From Nitrospirota bacterium (GTDB lineage Bacteria; Nitrospirota; Leptospirillia; Leptospirillales; Leptospirillaceae): 48,382 nucleotides of DNA. Within the stretch, counting starts at the first letter, position 1, and the number at the start of each line of letters is the position of its first letter. This document shows, in pieces, positions 17,402 to 25,490 of this stretch. The position numbers and the translations under genes are program-made. Under the pieces are notes generated by a model. It saw only the letters and a program-made list of their open reading frames with translations, did no database searches and was not told the DNA's origin. The DNA lies in assembly GCA_021801345.1 (NCBI GenBank), contig JAJYYA010000054.1, forward strand, positions 1-48,382, written 5' to 3'.

Positions 17402-18888
17402 CGAACTCCTCCGGCCCCGGCGCTCATGGCATGGAACGGGGGAAGGCCGGGATCGTAGTAGCGAGAGATCTCGCCCGCCACCTTCAGAAGGCGGCCTTCG
17501 GACCACGGGGGGCCGATGAGATGGACGCCGACGGGGAGCCCGTTTTTGTCTCGGCCCGCCGGCACCGAGAGTGCGGGAAGGCCGGCAAGGTTGGCAGTGA
17601 TGGTATAGATGTCGGAGAGATACATGGAGAGAGGGTCTCCGGTCTTTTCCCCGAAGGCGAAAGGGGGTGTGGGAGAGGTAGGGGTCACAAGGAGATCGCA
17701 TCGGGTAAAGGCCTCGAGAAAGTCCCGGCGGATCATCGCCTGCACCTTCCGGGCCTTTTTGTAGAAGGCCTCCTGATAGCCGGCCGACAGGGCGAAGGTG
17801 CCCAAAAGGATCCGGCGCTTGACCTCGAGCCCGAAGCCCTCGTCGCGCGTCTCCTCGTACATCTCCCGAAGAGCCCCGGCCTTCGCGGTCCTGCGTCCAT
17901 AGCGCACCCCGTCGAAACGGCAGAGGTTCGAGGCCGCCTCCGATGTCGCCAGAACATAGTAGACATTGATCCCGCTCGCGGAGTGGGGGAGCCCGACCGG
18001 CTCCTCCCTCGCCCCCGCGCCGACAAGCCTTTGCCGAACCTCGCCGATCCGCTCCCGGATCTCGGGGTCGAGCCCCTCCCCGAAAAGCGCCTCGGGGATC
18101 CCGAGGCGCAGGCCCGAGAGGCTCGTCCGGTCGAAGTCCCGGCGCATCTCTTCAGGATCCCGGGCCACCGTGGTCATGTCGAGCGGGTCCTGTCCGGCCA
18201 TCGCCACAAGGCACTCGAGAGCGTCCTCCGCCCCCGTGGCGAAGGGACCGATCTGGTCGAGGGAGGAGGCGAAGGCCACCAGCCCCGACCGGGAGATGCG
18301 TCCGTAGGTCGGCTTGACCCCGATCACTCCGCAGAAGGCTGCCGGCTGGCGGATCGACCCTCCGGTGTCGGAGCCTAAGGCAAGCGGGGCGATCCCGGCC
18401 GCCACGGCCGCCGCAGACCCTCCCGAGGAGCCGCCGGGAACGCGCCGGAGATCCCAGGGATTCTTCGTGGGACCGAAGGCCGAGTTCTCGGTCGAGGAGC
18501 CCATGGCAAACTCGTCGAGGTTGGTCTTGCCCAGGACGACCGCCCCCTGGGCGAGAAGGCGCCGGACCGCCGTAGCCGTGCGAAGAGAGCGATACCCCTC
18601 AAGAATCCGGGAGGCGCAGGTCGTGGGAGATCCCTTGATCTCGAGATTGTCCTTGATCATGACCGGAAAGCCATAGAAGGGCGAGGGGGCCCCCTCCCGC
18701 TGTCTCCTGTTGTCGAGCTGGCGAGCCCTGTTGATCGCGTTGTCGCTGAGAAAGAGGCAGGCGTGGAGGGTCCCGTCGATCTCCCGGGCCCGCCCGAGGA
18801 AGTAGCGGGTCACCTCTTCGATGGAAAAACGCCCTTCGTCGCGCCCTGCGGCAAACTCCGCCATCGACGAGAAAAACGGATTCCTCAC
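17398..18888 (-). CDS. gatA: Asp/Glu-tRNA amidotransferase subunit A
   Basis: GatA, 496 residues, the amidase-signature subunit that hydrolyses glutamine and channels ammonia to GatB. The Ser-cisSer-Lys triad is visible: Lys79 in MIKDN, cis-Ser in PGGSSGGSAAAVAAG (about 154) and nucleophile Ser178 in GSDTGGSIRQPAAFCG. The C-terminus holds PTSPTPPFAFGEK and the ending typical of GatA. The GTG start has AAGGGGGAG upstream and overlaps the panD stop as GTGA, so GatA translation is coupled to PanD. Confidence 0.97.
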   Translation of the reverse strand: MRNPFFSSMAEFAAGRDEGRFSIEEVTRYFLGRAREIDGTLHACLFLSDNAINRARQLDNRRQREGAPSPFYGFPVMIKDNLEIKGSPTTCASRILEGYRSLRTATAVRRLLAQGAVVLGKTNLDEFAMGSSTENSAFGPTKNPWDLRRVPGGSSGGSAAAVAAGIAPLALGSDTGGSIRQPAAFCGVIGVKPTYGRISRSGLVAFASSLDQIGPFATGAEDALECLVAMAGQDPLDMTTVARDPEEMRRDFDRTSLSGLRLGIPEALFGEGLDPEIRERIGEVRQRLVGAGAREEPVGLPHSASGINVYYVLATSEAASNLCRFDGVRYGRRTAKAGALREMYEETRDEGFGLEVKRRILLGTFALSAGYQEAFYKKARKVQAMIRRDFLEAFTRCDLLVTPTSPTPPFAFGEKTGDPLSMYLSDIYTITANLAGLPALSVPAGRDKNGLPVGVHLIGPPWSEGRLLKVAGEISRYYDPGLPPFHAMSAGAGGVR

Positions 18889-19478
18889 CGCTCCCCCTTC
18901 CGGTTTTTTCTCCCGGCCTGAACCGGCTTACCCGGCTGAGCCGACTGAACTGCCTTGGCCGCCGGGGTTGCCGGGGCCGCAGACCTCCCGGAAGTTTTCC
19001 CGAGCTTCGGAGAAGGCCCCTTCGCGCTCTCGGCCGGCGCCTTTTTGCTTCGGGGAAGAGACTTGCCGGCCGAACCTTTGGCGACCGGGGCTTCGGAAAA
19101 GATCTTCCCCGCGGACTCGGCCGTCTTGTGCGCCCGGACGGCATTCTTCGGGTCGACCATCACGATCACGGGCCGATGGCTCGGGACCTCCTCAGGAGCC
19201 AGCAGGCCGTAGGAGAAGATGATGATCCGGTCTCCGACGGCCCCCTTCCGGGCGGTGGGACCGTTTAAGCAGACGGTCCCGGATCCTCTTTTTCCTTCAA
19301 TGACATAGGTGGAGAAGCGCTCCCCGTTATTGAGGTTGCTGATCACCACCTCCTCGTAGGGAAGAATGCCGGCCGCCGCCATCAGGTCGGTGTCGAGCGT
19401 CAGGCTTCCCTCGTACTCGAGCTCGGACTGGGTCACGGTAGCGCGGTGGATCTTGGAGCGCAGAAAAGATCTCAGCAT
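18885..19478 (-). CDS. panD: Aspartate 1-decarboxylase with long low-complexity tail
   Basis: Pyruvoyl-dependent enzyme making beta-alanine for pantothenate and CoA. The core (residues 1 to about 120) is typical: MLRSFLRSKIHRATVTQ, the self-cleavage site Gly24-Ser25 in YEGSLTLD, ISNLNNGERFSTYVIEGKRGSG, and SYGLLAPEEVPSHRPVIVMVD. The family normally stops near residue 126; here about 70 more residues follow, rich in Lys, Ala, Ser and Pro with repeated SAGK/AGK-like words, ending RKNRKGER. The tail is in frame and merges into the gatA start, so it is probably real and disordered. Placement inside a gatC-gatA operon is also unusual. Confidence 0.92.
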   Translation of the reverse strand: MLRSFLRSKIHRATVTQSELEYEGSLTLDTDLMAAAGILPYEEVVISNLNNGERFSTYVIEGKRGSGTVCLNGPTARKGAVGDRIIIFSYGLLAPEEVPSHRPVIVMVDPKNAVRAHKTAESAGKIFSEAPVAKGSAGKSLPRSKKAPAESAKGPSPKLGKTSGRSAAPATPAAKAVQSAQPGKPVQAGRKNRKGER

Positions 19479-19482
19479 GGTC

Positions 19483-19770
19483 CTACCGTCCCTCCTCAAG
19501 AATCCTGGGAACCCTGAAAAATCCCCCTCCGGCATCGGGTGCCAGGGCGAGGGCCTCTCTCGAGGCCTCAAAAGGAGCGGGCCTGTCCTCCCCGGGACAA
19601 AACGCCCCGAGGAAGGCTCCCTCCTCCTCCGCCACCGGGACCTTTCCCAGCGCTTCCACATAGCCCAGAATGGAGGAGATCTCCCCCGTCATCCGCACCG
19701 CCTCCTCCTCTGTCAGAGCCAGGCCGGCAAGGCGCGCGACATGAAGCACGTCCTTCTTTTCGAGATTCAC
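19483..19770 (-). CDS. gatC: Asp/Glu-tRNA amidotransferase subunit C
   Basis: GatC, 95 residues, the small linker wrapping GatA and GatB. It opens VNLEKKDVLHVARLAGLALTEEE, the family N-terminus, continues with the helix TGEISSILGYVEALGKVPV, and ends in the FRVPRILE segment, the usual GatC terminus (family VPRVLE). GTG at 19770 is preceded by GGAAGGA about 9 nt away; the upstream continuation to 19887 includes promoter-like DNA and is not used. First gene of gatC-panD-gatA-gatB-secreted protein; 4 nt separate it from panD. Confidence 0.93.
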   Translation of the reverse strand: MNLEKKDVLHVARLAGLALTEEEAVRMTGEISSILGYVEALGKVPVAEEEGAFLGAFCPGEDRPAPFEASREALALAPDAGGGFFRVPRILEEGR

Positions 19771-19803
19771 CGCAAAGATCCTTCCCCGCACGTTGTTTTT
19801 GAC

Positions 19804-19821
19804 CCGTCCCCAAGGGGACGG
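19804..19821 (-). other. Hairpin in gatC leader
   Basis: CCGTCCCC and GGGGACGG form a perfect eight-pair inverted repeat separated by two bases, 34 nt above the gatC start codon and inside the predicted leader. There is no T tract. It may be a leader hairpin or protein site. Confidence 0.4.
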
Positions 19822-19875
19822 CCAGGAGAGCGGACAGCCCGTCCCCACCCGGGGGAGCACACCCAAGGCCTTCTG

Positions 19876-19903
19876 ATTATATCCCATTTTGGGACTCCCT
19901 CAA
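19876..19903 (-). promoter_or_regulatory. Promoter of the gatC operon
   Basis: Minus strand TTGAGG (19898-19903), 16-nt spacer, perfect TATAAT (19876-19881); start near 19869. The spacer contains TCCCA-N3-TGGGA, a small inverted repeat placed where a repressor would act. The -35 region lies beyond the helicase stop, so the operon is independent of the upstream genes. Confidence 0.65.
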
Positions 19904-19938
19904 AAGCCTCCGAAGCCGAAACTCTCTTCTCCCTTGAC

Positions 19939-22326
19939 TTAGGATTCGTCCCTCTCTCCGACCGGCGTCAGGTTGGCAAGACGCGCCAGAAGCGTCCGAG
20001 ACTGTCCGTCGGCAAACCTGACCACCACCTCGAGATCGGGGTCCGGCCGGCGCGCATCGACGACCAGCCCCTCCCCGAACCTCGGATGATGGACCTTCCG
20101 GCCGACCCATTCGCGCCGGACCGGCCACTCGGTCCGGGGGGGCACAAGAGGCTCGGAAGGGGGGCCGTTTCCGCTTCTTCCCGGACGCGCGGCAAGGGGA
20201 GGGCTGGAGGCTCCCCCGCCCTCCCCCGCTCGCCGGGGGGCAAAGGACGCCGGCGCTTCCCGCGGAGCCCCTCCCCGCGGGGACCAGGAAGAACGCCCTC
20301 CCTCTTCGCGAGCCCCCCCCGATCGGGCAAAACCCGAAGGAGCGCCCGGTGACGCCCGGACAAACTCGGGGCGATCTCCCTCGGCATGCGCGTCGGGGAT
20401 ATCCCGAAGAAAGGGCGAAGGCCCGTAGGACTGCGTCTTCCCATAGAGCCTTCGCGTCCGAGCCCACGAGAGGTGGAGCCTCTCCCGGGCACGGGTCATC
20501 GCCACGTAGAAAAGCCTTCGCTCCTCCTCCACGTCGCTTTGCGATCGTCCTGCCGCAAAGGAGCGAAACGGAAGGATCTGGTCCTCGACCCCCACCACCA
20601 TGACGAGATCGAACTCGAGCCCCTTCGACTGGTGGATCGTCATAAGCCCGACCCTCTCCCGGCTCCCCTCCTCCGCTCCCTCCAGGGAGAGGGCGAGTTC
20701 TTCTAAAAAGGCGGCAAGCGGCGAGGCGCCAGAGGCGGCGAAAGGCTCTGAGATCTCGGCCTCCGGCCGGAACTCCCTCGCCAGGGAGAGGAGTTCCTCG
20801 AGACTTCCCTCCCGCCTTTTCCGGATCTCCTCGTCCTTTTCCCGGCCGATCCATTCCCGGTACCCCGTCACGGCCACCACCCGTTCGAGAAGCGCCAGAG
20901 GAGAGAGTCCCTCCAAGGCGGCCCGCGCCCCTCCCTCGATAAGGGTCGCCAAGGAGGACAGGGGGGCTCTCCGCCCCCCTCTTTCTGCGAGCCTTTTGAG
21001 AAGCTCGATCCCCGACAGATCGGGGTTGGCGCCCGAAAGACCCAGGAACTCCTCCTGCCCCTCCTCCCCCTGTCCGCGGGGAGGGACGTTCAGGATGCGC
21101 AAAAGGCTCAGCCGATCATGGGGGTTTGCCAGAACCCGAAGGTAGGCCAGAAGATCCCGGGCCTCGCGGCTTTCGAGAAGCCCCCCGCCCCCGGGCTTGA
21201 AGAAGGGAACGCCCGAGAGCGTCAGTGCCTTCTCGAGGGGGATCGACTGGGCGTTCGTGCGAAAGAGAACGGCGGCCTGGGCGGGGCTTCCTCCGCCGGA
21301 GATCCACTCTGCAAGCCGTGAGGCGACGCCCCGCGCCTCCGCCTCCTCGTCGGGATATTCGGAAAGGGCGACCGGCCGGCCCGCCCCCCGTACCGCCATC
21401 ACGCTCTTGCTGTACCGGCCATCGTTTTTTGTGATGACGGCGGAGGCGGCAGAGACGATGGACGGGGTCGACCGGTAGTTCCGGACAAGAAGCACGCGGG
21501 AGGCTCCCGGATAATGCTCTCCGAACCTCTGGATATGGGCCACCTCCGCCCCGCGGAAGCGATAGATGCTCTGGTCGTCGTCCCCCACGACGGTGACGTT
21601 TCTCCGGTCCCGGGAGAGGAGACGGATCAGCTCCTCCTGGAGGGGATTGGTGTCCTGGTACTCGTCCACCAGAAGATGGTGGAACTCCTGGCGGAGGGTC
21701 CGGGCCACCTCCATATCCGTCGAAAGCAGCGCCACCAGCCGGCACAGGAGATCGTCGTAGTCCAGAGAACGATTTCTTTTCAGCCCCTCCTCATACTCCC
21801 CGTAGCAGGTCGCGATAAAGCGCTGGGTCCCGAAAAGCCGGCGGGCGAGTTCGGGATCCGGCCTCTGACGGGCATTCTTCCAGCGGCTGATCTGGCGCAG
21901 GACGTCCTGGATCGAAAGATCTTCCTCGGAGACCTTGTGGCGTCTCATGATCTCCCGGACCAGAGTCTTCTGGTCTCCCGAGTCGGAGACGGTAAAGTCG
22001 GCCGGGAGTCCGGCGGCGGAGGCAAATCGCCGGAGAAGGCGGGCGGAAAGGGAGTGGAAGGTCCCGACAAAGGGAAGGCGAGCGCCGGGCAGGCGCAGTG
22101 CGATGCGAGCGACAAGCTCCCGGGCGGCCTTTCTCGTGAAGGTCGCGACAAAGAAGCTCTCCCCCCCCCGACCGCTTTGGGCGATCAAAAAGAGAAGCCT
22201 CTCGATCACGACGCGGGTCTTGCCCGAACCAGCCGGAGCGAGCACGAGGAGCGGTCCTCCCTCATGGCGGACGGCGGCCTCCTGTTCCGGGTTGAGGGGG
22301 ATCTCTTCCGACGTCTGGGAGATCAA
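19939..22326 (-). CDS. UvrD/PcrA-type superfamily 1 DNA helicase
   Basis: 3'-to-5' SF1A helicase of 795 residues. Motifs in order: Q-motif LNPEQEAAV, Walker A APAGSGKTR (Lys36), Ia FVATFTRKAA, Walker B LLVDEYQDTN, III VGDDDQSIYRFRGA, IV VRNYRST, V IHQSKGLEFD, VI FYVAMTRARERL. After the helicase core comes a Gly/Ala/Pro/Arg-rich disordered linker of about 100 residues, then a Tudor-like C-terminal module (GRKVHHPRFGEGLVVDA...VRFADG) like that by which PcrA contacts RNA polymerase. The start is TTG at 22326 with AGAAGGATC upstream, overlapping the previous stop as TTGA. Likely roles are nucleotide excision repair and clearing of stalled complexes. UvrD, PcrA and Rep cannot be separated by eye. 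Confidence 0.94.
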   Translation of the reverse strand: MISQTSEEIPLNPEQEAAVRHEGGPLLVLAPAGSGKTRVVIERLLFLIAQSGRGGESFFVATFTRKAARELVARIALRLPGARLPFVGTFHSLSARLLRRFASAAGLPADFTVSDSGDQKTLVREIMRRHKVSEEDLSIQDVLRQISRWKNARQRPDPELARRLFGTQRFIATCYGEYEEGLKRNRSLDYDDLLCRLVALLSTDMEVARTLRQEFHHLLVDEYQDTNPLQEELIRLLSRDRRNVTVVGDDDQSIYRFRGAEVAHIQRFGEHYPGASRVLLVRNYRSTPSIVSAASAVITKNDGRYSKSVMAVRGAGRPVALSEYPDEEAEARGVASRLAEWISGGGSPAQAAVLFRTNAQSIPLEKALTLSGVPFFKPGGGGLLESREARDLLAYLRVLANPHDRLSLLRILNVPPRGQGEEGQEEFLGLSGANPDLSGIELLKRLAERGGRRAPLSSLATLIEGGARAALEGLSPLALLERVVAVTGYREWIGREKDEEIRKRREGSLEELLSLAREFRPEAEISEPFAASGASPLAAFLEELALSLEGAEEGSRERVGLMTIHQSKGLEFDLVMVVGVEDQILPFRSFAAGRSQSDVEEERRLFYVAMTRARERLHLSWARTRRLYGKTQSYGPSPFLRDIPDAHAEGDRPEFVRASPGAPSGFARSGGAREEGGRSSWSPRGGAPREAPASFAPRRAGEGGGASSPPLAARPGRSGNGPPSEPLVPPRTEWPVRREWVGRKVHHPRFGEGLVVDARRPDPDLEVVVRFADGQSRTLLARLANLTPVGERDES

Positions 22327-23654
22327 GATCCTTCTGCCCCTTCTTCCTCGAGAATGCGCGAGCGCCAGAGGCCGGCGAAGCGGGCGTTGGCCTCCTCGGC
22401 CTCATCCTTGGCCACAAAAAAGATCTCACGGCCCGTCGCGGAGAAGGAGGGGCGGCAGTTGACCAGCCGGGCGGTGGCATCGACGGGAAGGATCTTGTTG
22501 GGGCTTCCCCCCTCGACGTTCTGGAGGACCGGCTCGGTGGGCCAGGTCCAGAAAGGCTTTGAGTCGGGCCGGGTCCTGAGATAGAGAAAGGAATCGCCGC
22601 TGGGGCTAAAGCTCGGATAGAGATTGTAGCCGGACTTGACCACCGGGACAGGGCTCTCCTCCCCCGGGCGCAACAGGGCCAGACCGCGTCCGCCTCCCTC
22701 CGCCTGCATCTCCATGAGGACGCCCTTCCCCCGGGGAGAGACCAGCGGGTAGAAAAACTCCCGGTGGACGAGAACGGGGGTAGCCTCCCCCGTCGCGAGG
22801 TCGATGCGAATGACGGTGTTCCGGCGGGAGGGGCTCTCGATGCGGTGGTCCCGGCTGTGGAACCAGATCTCCCGCCCGTCCGGGGAGAAGGAGAAGTGAT
22901 CGATGTGCTCGGGGCTCCTGTAGAGCTCCCGGCTCCCCTTCCCCGGCTCCCATGCGAAGAGAAGGGACTCCTCCCGGTAGCGGCCTTCCCGGTAGCGGAC
23001 GATATAGACCAGACTCTCCCCGGCCGGCGACCAGTGGAAGTCCCCGAGAACCTCCTCCTGGCTGTGGCGGGCGGCAGGCCAATCGATCACATTCACCGGA
23101 TCTTCTCCCAGCGGTCCGCACACCGTCAGCTGGTCGCCCAGCACGATGTGGCGCGTCGTCTTCCAGAGGATTTTCCGGGTATAGGGCTTCCAGCGCTGGC
23201 GGGTATGAATGGCCAGGAGACGGCCCGAAGAAGAGACCAGAAAGGACTGGGGGCGGATCTCCTCAGGGTCGAAGGGGAAGGGGACCACCTCCCCCGTGTG
23301 GGTGTCGAGGCGCATGAGGGACCAGCGGGCGCCGAAGTGCTCCCAGTTCTTCCGGTCCTGATGAAAGGTCACGTACCGGCTGTCGGGGCTCCAGGCAAAG
23401 ACGAGCTCGTTGGCCCCTCGCCCCCGCTCCCGGTAGTTGACCGCGACGAGGTTGTTCCCCACGTCGTGAAGAATCCCGCGACTGGCCGCGTCGATGACGG
23501 TGAGACAGCCCAGGTCCCGGGTCTCGTGGATCGTATCGGGATCGGTCAGGCGCACGCAGGCAATCTTCGTTCCGTCGGGAGAGGCGGACGGGACGACAAC
23601 CTCGACCTTGCCCGGCAGGATTTCTTCGGTTTCGATGGTCCATTTTTGCGTCAT
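22323..23654 (-). CDS. TolB-like beta-propeller protein
   Basis: 443-residue protein made of WD40-like PD40 repeats: VPSASPDGTKIACV, FAWSPDSRYVTFH, FHWSPAGESLVYIV, FSFSPDGREIWFHS, PSFSPSGDSFLYLRT and PSFSATGREIFFVA, each with the S-P-D/S-G core of TolB and dipeptidyl-peptidase propellers. No signal peptide is visible (it starts MTQKWTIETEEILPGK), so unlike TolB it should be cytoplasmic. No catalytic C-terminal domain follows. Position between glmS and the helicase gene (27 nt after glmS, TTGA overlap with the helicase) suggests co-transcription but gives no clear function. A binding scaffold is the safest reading. Confidence 0.8.
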   Translation of the reverse strand: MTQKWTIETEEILPGKVEVVVPSASPDGTKIACVRLTDPDTIHETRDLGCLTVIDAASRGILHDVGNNLVAVNYRERGRGANELVFAWSPDSRYVTFHQDRKNWEHFGARWSLMRLDTHTGEVVPFPFDPEEIRPQSFLVSSSGRLLAIHTRQRWKPYTRKILWKTTRHIVLGDQLTVCGPLGEDPVNVIDWPAARHSQEEVLGDFHWSPAGESLVYIVRYREGRYREESLLFAWEPGKGSRELYRSPEHIDHFSFSPDGREIWFHSRDHRIESPSRRNTVIRIDLATGEATPVLVHREFFYPLVSPRGKGVLMEMQAEGGGRGLALLRPGEESPVPVVKSGYNLYPSFSPSGDSFLYLRTRPDSKPFWTWPTEPVLQNVEGGSPNKILPVDATARLVNCRPSFSATGREIFFVAKDEAEEANARFAGLWRSRILEEEGAEGS

Positions 23655-23681
23655 GAAAAAAGACTCCTCGGAGAACGGTTT

Positions 23682-25490
23682 CTATTCGACAGTGACCGAC
23701 TTGGCGAGATTCCTCGGCTGATCGACGTCGTTGCCCATCAGAACGGCGGTCCGGTAGCTCAGAAGCTGAAGGATGGCCGTCGCAAGAAACACCCCTTCCC
23801 AGCCGTTTCTCTCCGGAAGAAGGTAGGATGGAAGGGGCTGTCCCGGAGCCGGGGAGGCCACCGTCACGACCGTCCCCCCCCGGGCCTCGACCTCCCGGAT
23901 ATTGGACCACTCCTTGGCGGCAAGATCCGGATCGACGAGCGGGGCGACAACGAGAACCCCCGGCTCGATCAGCGCGATGGGGCCGTGCTTGAGCTCCCCT
24001 CCCGGATAGCCGTCGGCCGGACGGTAGGTGATCTCCTTGAGTTTTAAAGCCCCTTCGATGGCAAGGGGATAGTCGAGGCCCCGGCCGATGAAGATCACGA
24101 AGCGGGAGGCGGCAATTTTTTCGGCCAGCCGGTCGAGCGCGGGAAGGTCGAGCGAGCCCAAAAAACCCTCGAATCGGGCCGGGGCCCGAACGAGAATCTC
24201 GAGGGCCTGCCTGGTCTTCTCCGCCTCCCGGCGTCCGAGGTGAAGCGCCAAAAGCCAGACGGCCGTGATCTGGGCGATGAAGGCCTTTGTCGAAGCCACG
24301 CCGATCTCGGGGCCGGCCCTTGTGAGAAGCGTGGCCTCGGCCTCCCGGGTGACCGACGAGCCGGGCACATTGGTCACCGCCAAGGTCAAAAACCCTTCCC
24401 GGCGCGCATGCTCCAGGGCTCCCAGCGTATCGGCCGTCTCCCCCGACTGGGTGATGCCGACGACCCAGGCCCCCTTTCGGATCCTCAGGGGACGGTAGCG
24501 AAACTCGGAGGCGATTTCCACGCGCACCGCGATGTCGGAGAGAGATTCGATCATCAGCCGTCCGAGGAGGGCGGCGTGGTAGGAGGTTCCGCAGGCGACG
24601 AAGACGATCTCGGGGGGCGAGGGGCCCAGACGGGAGAGCTCGGAGAGCATCACCCGACCATGGCCGGGACCCAGACGTCCTTCGAGGGTATCCATGATCG
24701 CCCGGGGTCCCTCGAAGATCTCTTTTTCCATGAAGTGCCGGTAATGCCCCTTCTCCGCGGCAACCGGGTCCCAGGGGACCTCTTCGAAGAGGGGCAGGAG
24801 CGGGGAACCGCCGTCGACGGGGAGAAGGGAGAGCCCTTCCGGTCCCACCACGGCCATGACGTCGGGGGGAAGAGGCATGACCTTCCGCGTCCACTTGAGG
24901 AAGGCGGGAACGTCCGAAGCAAAAAAATAGGCGTTTTCGCCCTCTCCGAGAAGAAGCGGAGCTCCTCGCCGTACGGCTACGATCTCTCCCGGACGTTCCT
25001 CGCAGAGGACCGCCAGGGCGTAGCTCCCGGAAATCTCCCGAAGGGCCAGTCGCACGGATTCGGAAAGACTCCCCGTCTCGCGGAAGAATCTGTGGACAAG
25101 ATGCGCCACCACCTCGGTGTCGGTCTCGGAAGAGAAGACGAAACCCTCCCGGGAGAGCGTTTCCCGGAGCTCCCGGTCGTTCTCGATGATCCCGTTGTGG
25201 ACCACAACGATGGGGCCGGAGCGGTGCGGATGGGCATTTTCCTCTGTCGGGGCGCCATGGGTCGCCCACCGGATATGTCCGATCGCCGATCCCGAAACAC
25301 CCGAGCGTCCCTCGCAGGCCGCGACAAGGCCGGCGAGCTTCCCGGAAGCCCGGACCACTTCGATTTTTTTTTCTTTGTCAAAATATGCCACGCCCGCCGA
25401 GTCGTACCCGCGATACTCCAAGCGGGAGAGGGCTTCGAGCACGAGCGAGACCGGTTCTTCCAAACCGTTATAGCCGATGATTCCGCACAT
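23682..25490 (-). CDS. glmS: Glucosamine-6-phosphate synthase
   Basis: Glutamine:fructose-6-phosphate aminotransferase (isomerising), 602 residues. N-terminal class II glutaminase: catalytic Cys2 in MCGIIGYNG, RLEYRGYDSAG, GHIRWATHG and VVHNGIIEND. The C-terminal half has two SIS sugar-phosphate domains (FVACGTSYHAALLGR, ITQSGETADTLGA, GRGLDYPLAIEGALKLKEITY) and the characteristic ending LAKSVTVE. It supplies GlcN-6-P for UDP-GlcNAc. Its ATG overlaps the glmU stop as TGATG, coupling the two enzymes of the same pathway. No glmS ribozyme is expected or seen. Confidence 0.98.
   Translation of the reverse strand: MCGIIGYNGLEEPVSLVLEALSRLEYRGYDSAGVAYFDKEKKIEVVRASGKLAGLVAACEGRSGVSGSAIGHIRWATHGAPTEENAHPHRSGPIVVVHNGIIENDRELRETLSREGFVFSSETDTEVVAHLVHRFFRETGSLSESVRLALREISGSYALAVLCEERPGEIVAVRRGAPLLLGEGENAYFFASDVPAFLKWTRKVMPLPPDVMAVVGPEGLSLLPVDGGSPLLPLFEEVPWDPVAAEKGHYRHFMEKEIFEGPRAIMDTLEGRLGPGHGRVMLSELSRLGPSPPEIVFVACGTSYHAALLGRLMIESLSDIAVRVEIASEFRYRPLRIRKGAWVVGITQSGETADTLGALEHARREGFLTLAVTNVPGSSVTREAEATLLTRAGPEIGVASTKAFIAQITAVWLLALHLGRREAEKTRQALEILVRAPARFEGFLGSLDLPALDRLAEKIAASRFVIFIGRGLDYPLAIEGALKLKEITYRPADGYPGGELKHGPIALIEPGVLVVAPLVDPDLAAKEWSNIREVEARGGTVVTVASPAPGQPLPSYLLPERNGWEGVFLATAILQLLSYRTAVLMGNDVDQPRNLAKSVTVE

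Noticed and set aside
23263-25269. Minus-strand 668-codon frame across glmS and the TolB-like gene
   Set aside because: Out-of-frame shadow of two well-supported genes; Arg/Gly/Pro-rich with no motifs.
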